Below, in pieces: positions 53,095 through 60,204 of a stretch of DNA of 64,000 nt. The stretch comes from Myxococcales bacterium (GTDB taxonomy: Bacteria; Myxococcota_A; Polyangia; Polyangiales; Polyangiaceae). Below the pieces are notes generated by a model. It was not told the DNA's origin. It did no database searches and saw nothing but the letters and a program-made list of their open reading frames with translations. The position numbers and the translations under genes were made by a program. Numbering within the stretch: the first letter of the stretch is position 1; the number at the start of each line of letters is the position of its first letter. The stretch covers positions 186,001 through 250,000 of the forward strand of contig JADJCA010000009.1 in NCBI GenBank assembly GCA_016703425.1. The letters run 5' to 3'.

Positions 53095-54405
53095 CTACAA
53101 GAGGTTCGCCGCGATCTCCGCGAGCTCGCTGCGCTCGCCCTTCGCCAGGACGATGTGCCCCGCGACCTTCTCGCCGCGGAAGCGATCGGCGGCAATGGTG
53201 AGGCCGTTCGACGCGCTGTCGACGTAGGGGTTGTCGATCTGGTTCGGATCGCCCGTGAGCACGATCTTCGTTCCATCGCCGGAGCGCGTGATGATCGTCT
53301 TCACCTCGTGCGGCGTGAGGTTCTGCGCTTCGTCGACGATCATGAACTGCTGCGGCAGCGACCGACCGCGAATGTACGTGAGCGGCTCGACCTGAATCTG
53401 CCCGCTCTCGAGCAGCTCGGCGTAGGCGCGCGGCCCCTTGCGCGAACCGCTGAAGAGGAACTCGAGGTTGTCGAAGATGGGCTGCATCCACGGGTTGAGC
53501 TTCTCGTCCACATCGCCGGGCAAAAACCCGAGATCGCGACCGAGCGGCATGATGGGCCGCGAGACCAAGAGGCGCGTGTATTGCCCGTCTTCGACGGTGC
53601 GCTTCAGGCCCGCCGCGATGGCGAGGAGCGTCTTGCCGGTGCCGGCTTTGCCGACGAGCGTGACGAGACGAATATTTTCGTCGAGCAAGAGATCGAGGGC
53701 GAAGCTCTGCTCCTTGTTGCGCGGCCGGACACCGATGACGCCCTCGCGCGGCGTGCGCAGCGCCATGATTTCGCCGCGGTTGGCGTCGTAGCGGCCGAGC
53801 GCCGTGTGGCTGGGGTTTTCGCGATCGCGGAGCAGGACGCAGAGGTTCGCGCCCATGTTCTCGAAGTTCTTCGCCGAGAGGCGACCTTCGTGAAAGAAGG
53901 CGTCGATGCTCGCGCGATCGATGTCAATCTCGCGCACGCCGGTGCCGAGCTCGTCGACCTCGACGCGCATGTTCTCGTAGTTCTCCGCCATCATGCCGAG
54001 GGCGTCGGCGCGGATGCGGAGGTTCGTGTCCATCGTGACGAAGATCGCGGGGCTCGCCGGGTCGGCCTCACGGATGTCGAAGGCGGTCTGCAAGATGGCG
54101 TTATCCATCGCGGCTTTGTCGATGGCGCTCGGGAGCTCCGGGCGCTTCGCCGGCACGGCTACGCGGAGCGTGCCTCCGCTCTTCAGCGGCACGCCCTTCG
54201 ACAGCGAGCCCTCTTGCTCACGGAGCTCGTCCAGGATGCGCGCGATGGAGCGCGCGTTGCGCCCTCGCTCCGAACCCTCGCGTTTGAACTGGTCAACCTC
54301 CTCGATGCAATAAATCGGGATGATGACGTTGTTGTCTTCGAAGCGAAAAATCGCCCGCGGATCGTGGAGGAGGATGTTGGTGTCGAGGACGTAGTTCTTG
54401 CGCAT
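53095..54405 (-). CDS. PIN-domain/PhoH-family ATPase
   Basis: 436 residues from ATG 54405 (MRKNYVLDTNILLHDPRAIF). The N-terminal PIN nuclease domain has the first acidic residue in LDTN and others in EEVDQFK and VTMDTNLRIRA. The C-terminal PhoH P-loop domain has Walker A LVGKAGTGKTLLAIAAGLKR, Walker B MIVDEAQNLTPHEVKTI and LTGDPNQIDNPY. PIN-PhoH proteins act on RNA, often as toxin-like ribonuclease/helicases. No antitoxin partner is evident. Confidence 0.93.
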   Translation of the reverse strand: MRKNYVLDTNILLHDPRAIFRFEDNNVIIPIYCIEEVDQFKREGSERGRNARSIARILDELREQEGSLSKGVPLKSGGTLRVAVPAKRPELPSAIDKAAMDNAILQTAFDIREADPASPAIFVTMDTNLRIRADALGMMAENYENMRVEVDELGTGVREIDIDRASIDAFFHEGRLSAKNFENMGANLCVLLRDRENPSHTALGRYDANRGEIMALRTPREGVIGVRPRNKEQSFALDLLLDENIRLVTLVGKAGTGKTLLAIAAGLKRTVEDGQYTRLLVSRPIMPLGRDLGFLPGDVDEKLNPWMQPIFDNLEFLFSGSRKGPRAYAELLESGQIQVEPLTYIRGRSLPQQFMIVDEAQNLTPHEVKTIITRSGDGTKIVLTGDPNQIDNPYVDSASNGLTIAADRFRGEKVAGHIVLAKGERSELAEIAANLL

Positions 54406-55609
54406 GGGGGTAGAGCCCAAAGGGCGGGGTGAGACTATCGTTAGCGTCGTTGCCGCGTCGAGGGCTTCGGCGTGTCACGAAGCCCTGTTTTCATCGACGA
54501 CGGACCGCGAGAGTGGAATCGTGGTGCTCGTGGTGGCCCCCTTCCCTGGTCTCGCCCCTGACCTGGATCGAACGCTTCGCGATGCGGTCCGGCGCGTGGG
54601 CCTGCTCGGCGCCGTCACGCCGCTCAATCGCGCCGAGGAGCACGAGCGCCTGGCCCTTGTGTTTGCTCGTGGCGAGCGCTCGCTCCCCTCGTGGCGATAC
54701 ACGCGCGCCGACGTGGCTTCGCTCCGCGCGTCGTTGAGCCGCGTCGATGCGGCGCTTGCCGCGACCGTCCGCGAAGAACCACTCGCCGAGCTCTATCGGG
54801 CGCGGACAGATGAGCTAGCGCAGGAGGTCGCGCTCATCGAGGCCGTCGGTCGGCCCGGCTTCGGCGAACGCGCGGCGCTTCGATTTCCCAGCGACGGCGT
54901 CGCTGGTGCGAAGCTCGCGGCCTCGCTCGCCGACGAGCGCAGTGACGAGACATCCGAGCCCACCTGCACGAGCGACGGCGACGAGCCAGCGTCGCTGGCT
55001 TCACGCCTTCGCGCCGCCATCGGCGCGCATCGGATGGCGTTTCGCGTCGAGCTCCGCGAGGGCCTTCTCCCGCTCGCCGCCACCGGCGACGGCGTGGTGC
55101 TCGTGGCTGTGGGGCGACGGCTCACCGACGAGGCCGCGCGGCGCACGACGCTCCACGAGATCGAGGGCCACGCGCTGCCGCGGCATCGCGCCTCAAAGGC
55201 GTCGCTCGCGCTCTTTGCGCTCGGCACCGCTCACGGCGCCGACGACCAAGAAGGTTACGCGCTCCTCCTCGAACGCCGTGCCGGCTTCCTGCGGGGCGCA
55301 CGCGCGCGCGAGCTCTCGGCGCGCCACCGGGCCGTTGTCACGATGCGCGGCGGCGCCGACTTCGCGGAGTGCACGACGGCGCTCCTCGAGAGCGGCTCAC
55401 CGCTAAACGACGCGCTTCGTATCGCGGAGCGAACCTACCGCGGCGGCGACGGCAAGGGCGCGGGCCTGGGACGAGAGGTTGTCTACCTGGAGGCGCTCGC
55501 ACGGGTTGAAGCACGCCTTGCGGCGCATCCGGAAGATGAGCCCATCTTGGCGAGCGGACAGGTATCCATCGACGCCGTGACTACGCTTCGCCGCGCCCGC
55601 GAAGGGTGA
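54404..55609 (+). CDS. QEGLA-motif / DUF1704 protein (tyrosine carboxypeptidase-like)
   Basis: 401 residues if started at ATG 54404, which abuts the divergent PhoH start; the start is uncertain. The C-terminal half has LHEIEGHALPRHRA (HExxxH) and DDQEGYALLLERRAGFL, the QEGLA-like segment that defines DUF1704. The family includes eukaryotic tubulin tyrosine carboxypeptidases (MATCAP). A zinc peptidase role is likely, bacterial substrate unknown. Confidence 0.8.
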   Translation: MGVEPKGRGETIVSVVAASRASACHEALFSSTTDRESGIVVLVVAPFPGLAPDLDRTLRDAVRRVGLLGAVTPLNRAEEHERLALVFARGERSLPSWRYTRADVASLRASLSRVDAALAATVREEPLAELYRARTDELAQEVALIEAVGRPGFGERAALRFPSDGVAGAKLAASLADERSDETSEPTCTSDGDEPASLASRLRAAIGAHRMAFRVELREGLLPLAATGDGVVLVAVGRRLTDEAARRTTLHEIEGHALPRHRASKASLALFALGTAHGADDQEGYALLLERRAGFLRGARARELSARHRAVVTMRGGADFAECTTALLESGSPLNDALRIAERTYRGGDGKGAGLGREVVYLEALARVEARLAAHPEDEPILASGQVSIDAVTTLRRAREG

Positions 55610-55761
55610 TCGGCCCCAGCATCCCGGCAACGTGGAGGCACATTGGGCAGCCGCGCGCGGCCTACGCTCGCGGGAAGCAGGGAGCGTTTCCGAGTCATTG
55701 CAGGGCCGTGGTCACACGCCGCGAGGGGCTCAAGCGGCACGAAACTTCCTTCGTGCGGGCC

Positions 55762-56625
55762 ATGTCCGAACGACGCCCCTGGCAAGGTCCCCCGCGGCAG
55801 ACGTCGACGCCGAGCAGTTGCGGCACCTGCACCCCAGCGGCGACGCCGCGACTGCCGCCGCGCAAGGTTATCGTCAACGCCTTCGACGACGTCATGGGCA
55901 AGGAGGAAGCCCCCGTGGAGGCTCGCCGCGCCACCAACGGCAACGATCGGCCTGGCGGCTTCGCGGAGCTGGTGGCGCTCGTCGAGCGCTACCAGAGGGA
56001 GCGGCCCATCGACGAGCTCGAGATCGCGTGCCACGGAAGCGGTGTCATGGGCCGTTGGGGGACGCCCGACGAGGATGACGATGCGGCGCAGCAGGCGCGC
56101 GTCGCCTTCGAAGAGAGCGACGCGCCGGAAGCGCAAGGCCGCCGAGACTTCTACGGCCGTGGCAACGACGTGCGGCGCGCGGGGTCGCTCATCTTGGGGC
56201 GACGAGGCGAGCTGGTGTCGGCGCGCTCGCTCGCCGCGAACGCCCGCGAGCGCGAGCTCGCCACGCGCCTTGGGCGATGCATCGAGCCGGGCGGACGCAT
56301 CGTCTTTCAGGCCTGCAACCTGGCCTTCGGGCAATACCCATGGGGCGACTTCTTGGAGGCCTTCTCGCGGCTCGCCCCCCACATCACCGTGACCGGCGCC
56401 TTCGGCTTCACCGGCGCCGGAACCTCGGGCCTGCAAGGGCCCGAGGGCGCGCCCATCGCGGGGCGACGCATCGCCGCCGACGGAACGGCGACGAACGTGC
56501 TCGGTGAAGATCCGGGCGTCCGCATGGAGGACCCTTACATGCCGCCGGAGCCCCCGCGCGTGGGCGCGCCGGCTCAGCCGGCCGCGGCGCGTCCGCCCAG
56601 TGCGGCGACGCGCCCGCGACGGTGA
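55762..56625 (+). CDS. Protein with CHG and QAC motifs (DUF4347/clan-CD-like)
   Basis: 287 residues from ATG 55762 (MSERRPWQGPPRQTSTPS); a GTG at 55606 overlapping the previous stop would give a longer form. The core has DELEIACHGSGVMGRWG and IVFQACNLAFGQYPWG. A strand ending in His-Gly and a later strand ending in Gln-Ala-Cys is the arrangement of clan CD cysteine peptidases and of DUF4347. The C-terminus is Pro-rich. No signal peptide. Confidence 0.7.
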   Translation: MSERRPWQGPPRQTSTPSSCGTCTPAATPRLPPRKVIVNAFDDVMGKEEAPVEARRATNGNDRPGGFAELVALVERYQRERPIDELEIACHGSGVMGRWGTPDEDDDAAQQARVAFEESDAPEAQGRRDFYGRGNDVRRAGSLILGRRGELVSARSLAANARERELATRLGRCIEPGGRIVFQACNLAFGQYPWGDFLEAFSRLAPHITVTGAFGFTGAGTSGLQGPEGAPIAGRRIAADGTATNVLGEDPGVRMEDPYMPPEPPRVGAPAQPAAARPPSAATRPRR

Positions 56626-56652
56626 AGCTCCCTCATTGGCGCCGACGACGAC

Positions 56653-57951
56653 CTAGAGGTCGCTGACCACGACGGCACCATCGCCGAAGGCTGAGAAGGC
56701 AAACATGCCCGACACTGATGCAAGGCTTGGCGTGACCTCCTGCCATGCGTGAACGGTGCTCCCGCCGGCGTTAGTCCACCGGTGGTGGAACTGATAGAGC
56801 GGCGAGTTGTTTCCTGAGTTGACCCCACACGACCAAGACGGGGCGATCCAAACGCCGGTAGGCAGGGTTGTGGCCGCGGCGCCCAGCAGCCCGGTGCGCG
56901 TGCCTGCCAAGGGGTAAGGCGAGCAAGCCGCGTTGTGCGTGCCCCAGTCGTCCTCGGCAGATCCTCCATGGTCCCACCAGAGATGCTTCAGCTGGTCGGT
57001 GACCACCGGCGCCGCCACTGTGTACCGCTCGTAGTAGACATCGAGGCGTTGGTCGCCCCAAGAGGCGACATCCGGTGCATTGAAAGGCGCGTACCCCGTC
57101 GGCCAAGTGTCTGAGCCGAACGAGGTGCCATTCGTTGAGTACCAGTGCGCTAGCGTTGAACCGTAGCCTCTTGCGAAAACGTCGATCCGGTTGGGGCCCC
57201 ACGACACGGCAGAGACGCCGACGTCCTGTGTCGATGACGAGGGTGCATTGAACACGTACGGAGCGGAACCAACGTTTTTCCACGCTGAGAAGGAGCCGTT
57301 ATCCCACGACCGATGGAAGAGGCTGTTCCCCGTCGCGTCGGTCGAGCTTAGCGAGCCCGTCTTTCCCAAAACGAAGACATCGACACGTCCGGATCCCCAG
57401 GACGCCACCCCCATCTGGCCATACAAGTTGTAGCCGGAGGGGGCGCCCCAATCGTCCGCACCCCAGTTGGAACCGCGATCGTTGCTGAAGACATGGGCTA
57501 CCGAACCGGTATCGGAAATGTAGAACGCGTCGCGCCGGAAGTTCTTGTCCCACGAAGACATCCCTACGCCCATGGTGAGCACGTGCGGTCCGAACGCGCG
57601 ACCATTCGCGGCAACCGTAATTGGCGTCCACGGGGTACCGCTGTTTACGAGCGCCCCGGTACACGTATCGACCAGAAACCAGCTTTGATACAGCTTCGGC
57701 GTTGAGAAATAGAACTCGGATGTACCGAAGTGCGTGATCCGATGGCCGAGCTTGGAGCCGCAGAGGGATTGCTGGGTACTGCCAAAGTTGACGTCGTCGC
57801 GTGCATCGTCGCTATCGGCGCATCCGGACATGGGAGCGCATACGACGATCAGCGCAACAGCGGCGCGCGAAAGCCTAGAGAGAGAGAGGAGAGGAGAGGA
57901 GAGGAGAGGAGAGCATCGGCGGAGGGTCGACGACGATCCTAAAAACGTCAA
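56653..57951 (-). CDS. PLL-type beta-propeller lectin-like lipoprotein with repeat-bearing leader
   Basis: 432 residues from TTG 57951, 3 bp after the upstream stop. The leader is coded partly by a TCCTC repeat and leads to a lipoprotein signal (AAVALIVVCAPMSGC). The mature part has propeller repeats with the sugar-lectin signature: MGVASWGSGRVDVFVLG, SAVSWGPNRIDVFARG and DVASWGDQRLDVYYER, each followed by Trp-rich strands (DHGGSAEDDWGTHN). These match DUF346/PLL (fucose- or glycan-binding) propellers. An ATG at 57916 lies in another frame and meets TAG just after the repeat. Confidence 0.8.
   Translation of the reverse strand: MTFLGSSSTLRRCSPLLSSPLLSLSRLSRAAVALIVVCAPMSGCADSDDARDDVNFGSTQQSLCGSKLGHRITHFGTSEFYFSTPKLYQSWFLVDTCTGALVNSGTPWTPITVAANGRAFGPHVLTMGVGMSSWDKNFRRDAFYISDTGSVAHVFSNDRGSNWGADDWGAPSGYNLYGQMGVASWGSGRVDVFVLGKTGSLSSTDATGNSLFHRSWDNGSFSAWKNVGSAPYVFNAPSSSTQDVGVSAVSWGPNRIDVFARGYGSTLAHWYSTNGTSFGSDTWPTGYAPFNAPDVASWGDQRLDVYYERYTVAAPVVTDQLKHLWWDHGGSAEDDWGTHNAACSPYPLAGTRTGLLGAAATTLPTGVWIAPSWSCGVNSGNNSPLYQFHHRWTNAGGSTVHAWQEVTPSLASVSGMFAFSAFGDGAVVVSDL
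57877..57913. repeat. Pentanucleotide GAGGA microsatellite within a lectin leader
   Basis: Five full GAGGA units plus gag (57886-57913), flanked by five AG dinucleotides. They read TCCTC on the coding strand, in the first 30 codons of the lectin gene. Both 5 and 2 are non-multiples of three. Confidence 0.95.
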
Positions 57952-57954
57952 GCC

Positions 57955-59052
57955 TCACGGCGCACACGCTTGCCTACCAGACTCGACCGGCACGCAAACC
58001 GCGATCCTCACATCCTGCTGAGGCACCGGCGGATAGGGCGGCGCCGCGCAACACGCCCACTCCGCCGATCCACCGCGGCACGAGTTCGACACGTTGGAGT
58101 TGCACTTCGTGAAGCAATAGGCGCCCTGCCCCGTGTCGATGCAGGCCGACTCGCGGCCCTCGCGCGCTGGGCAATCGCCCACGCTCGTGCAGCGCGCCGA
58201 GCACATGCCGCCGGGGTAGTTGTTGATGCACACGCCACCGGGAATCGCCTTGCACGCTTCGGTGCGCGTGCACGGATCGCCGATCCACGCGCCCGATTGC
58301 CCCTGCCCCGACGGCCCCTGGTACGCCGACGAACGCGCGTAGAGCTTCCAGATGTTCCAAAAGAGCCGGTTGCCACCCTCTTTGAGCGTGCCGACGCGCG
58401 GATCGAATTGGTACGCCGCGGCGGTACCTTCATCGAACGGCGTCACGTTCTTTCCGTCGACGGTGCGGCCCTCTCGCCCCTTGGACCAGCCGCCGGCCGT
58501 CACGCCGCCGTTGGTCTCCATGTCCGTCAGGATGATGCGGTACTGGCGCGCCAAACACTCGACCTGGCGATCGAAGCCGGCGAAGGCCGGATCACATGTG
58601 TCGGGGCCCGAGCAGCCGCACCGAAAGACGTACTCGACGCGCTGAGGCGAATCGATGGGATAGAAGTCGAGGCCAACGAGGCCCTGCTCCATCTCGGCGC
58701 GCACGAGCAAGACGAGCGGATTGACGCGGTATTGCTCCGACGCGTTCAGGAGCGCGTCGATGGCCGAGAGACCGTTCGAGAAGTACGTCGCCAGGAAACT
58801 GTCGCGCCCGTAGGGGTTCTTGCGGTTGGTCTTCTCTGTGGCGCGATACGTGATGAGTGCACGCAAGAGCTCGCCGGTCACGGTGCTGTCGGTGAGCTCA
58901 TCGATGCTGATGATCTTGCCGGAGTCGAACTCCGCGTCCTCCGGCTGCTCGAGATCTTGCGCCGCCAGGTGCGACTGCGGCTCAGCCTTGGCGCAAGCCA
59001 CGACGAGCATGGGAAAGACCGCGAGCGCCAAGAGCCAGCGAGGAGGACGCAT
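57955..59052 (-). CDS. Lipoprotein with lysozyme-like domain and Cys-rich C-terminus
   Basis: 365 residues from ATG 59052 (MRPPRWLLALAVFPMLVVAC); an in-frame ATG at 59073 is an alternative. Residues about 70-240 resemble lysozyme-like/glucosaminidase folds: YFSNGLSAIDALLNASEQYR, NPLVLLVRAEMEQGLVGLDF (candidate catalytic Glu), FDRQVECLARQYRI. The C-terminal 100 residues have Cys modules like those of other myxobacterial surface proteins (CTSVGDCPAREG, CSARC). Peptidoglycan hydrolysis is inferred. Confidence 0.75.
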   Translation of the reverse strand: MRPPRWLLALAVFPMLVVACAKAEPQSHLAAQDLEQPEDAEFDSGKIISIDELTDSTVTGELLRALITYRATEKTNRKNPYGRDSFLATYFSNGLSAIDALLNASEQYRVNPLVLLVRAEMEQGLVGLDFYPIDSPQRVEYVFRCGCSGPDTCDPAFAGFDRQVECLARQYRIILTDMETNGGVTAGGWSKGREGRTVDGKNVTPFDEGTAAAYQFDPRVGTLKEGGNRLFWNIWKLYARSSAYQGPSGQGQSGAWIGDPCTRTEACKAIPGGVCINNYPGGMCSARCTSVGDCPAREGRESACIDTGQGAYCFTKCNSNVSNSCRGGSAEWACCAAPPYPPVPQQDVRIAVCVPVESGRQACAP

Positions 59053-59157
59053 ACCGAGGCTCAAGGATGACATCGGCGCACGGGCCGCACCAGCGGATGC
59101 GGCGGCGGCGGAGCACCTATTTGCGTCCCGCCTCGAGCCAGGACCAAATTTCACCGG

Positions 59158-60204
59158 CTACTTGACCGTAATGGGGATTTCCCGCCACGCGGCCCCGCCT
59201 CGGTTGTCCCGCACGATGACCCATACGAGGCCCGCGCCGGGCTCCTTCGGGATGCGAAGCTCGTTCTCCGACTCACCCACGCGGCCCGCCTGCGGATCGA
59301 AGAGGAGCCGCAGCTCGTTGTCGAATCGGCCGATGGTGCTGTGAAACGTGGCCCAGAGCTGCTCGCGGACGGCTTGCCCGTCGCTCCCCTTCGAGAGGTC
59401 GTTCGGCTCCCAACTCGCGTCAGGGACGAGCGCGCCGAGCTTCTTCGTCTCGCACTCCTTGAACTTCTCTTTGGTGCAGCGGTCGACGACGATGCCCTCC
59501 GGTCCGAGCGGCTTGCCGTCGAAGGTGAGGCCGTCGATGACGGGGTTCGCGTTGGTCTTGTCGTCGTAGGCGTAGACGCGCGAGAAGCCGATGACGAAAT
59601 CGTCGGCGCCGAGCTTCTTGCCGGCGTCGTCGTAACAACCGAGCGGCACGCTCTGCGGGTTGTCGCTGAGTTCCTCGAGCTTCACGCGACCGGCGCAGGC
59701 GATGTTGAAGACGATCCCGAGCCCGTAGGGCGAAAGCGCACCCGGCGACGGTGGATGCGACAAGACGACGTCTTTGGGCAACGTGATGCTGAACTTCGGC
59801 CCCTTGGGCAAGAACGCCGTGAGGTCGAGCCCCGGCTGGAGCGGCAGGGCCGGCTCGGCGCCCGCGCCTTGTGCTGCGGTCTGCCGCCCCGCGAACTGCG
59901 CGAAGCAGAGGTAGTAGAGATCTCGCGGCGGGTTGAAACACGCCGTGGGGATCCAATAGATCTGCATCGGCCGGGTCCTGTCGGCGCGGCCGTCGTGGGC
60001 GAGGACCTCGATCTCAACCGTGTCGCCGGGCTTCGCGAAGGGCTTGTTGGCGCGCGACGCGAGGATCCGAACGCCGTTGACCACCGACGGCGGGTCGAAG
60101 TCGACGGAGAGGCACGACGCGCTCGAGGCGGCGAGGAGCGCAGCGAGCGCGAGGCGACCGCGCGTGACGGTCGCGACAACGGGCACGAAGGGAGTCGGAC
60201 GCAT
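59158..60204 (-). CDS. Lipoprotein partnered with TonB receptor gene
   Basis: 348 residues from ATG 60204, 2 bp after the damaged receptor's true stop; the upstream part of this frame lies inside the receptor and is a shadow. Lipoprotein signal LALAALLAASSASC. The rest is beta-rich: LSVDFDPPSVVNGVRILASR, PMQIYWIPTACFNPPRDLYY, IGFSRVYAYDDKTNANPVID. Its place behind a TonB-dependent receptor suggests a surface ligand-capture role. Confidence 0.85.
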   Translation of the reverse strand: MRPTPFVPVVATVTRGRLALAALLAASSASCLSVDFDPPSVVNGVRILASRANKPFAKPGDTVEIEVLAHDGRADRTRPMQIYWIPTACFNPPRDLYYLCFAQFAGRQTAAQGAGAEPALPLQPGLDLTAFLPKGPKFSITLPKDVVLSHPPSPGALSPYGLGIVFNIACAGRVKLEELSDNPQSVPLGCYDDAGKKLGADDFVIGFSRVYAYDDKTNANPVIDGLTFDGKPLGPEGIVVDRCTKEKFKECETKKLGALVPDASWEPNDLSKGSDGQAVREQLWATFHSTIGRFDNELRLLFDPQAGRVGESENELRIPKEPGAGLVWVIVRDNRGGAAWREIPITVK

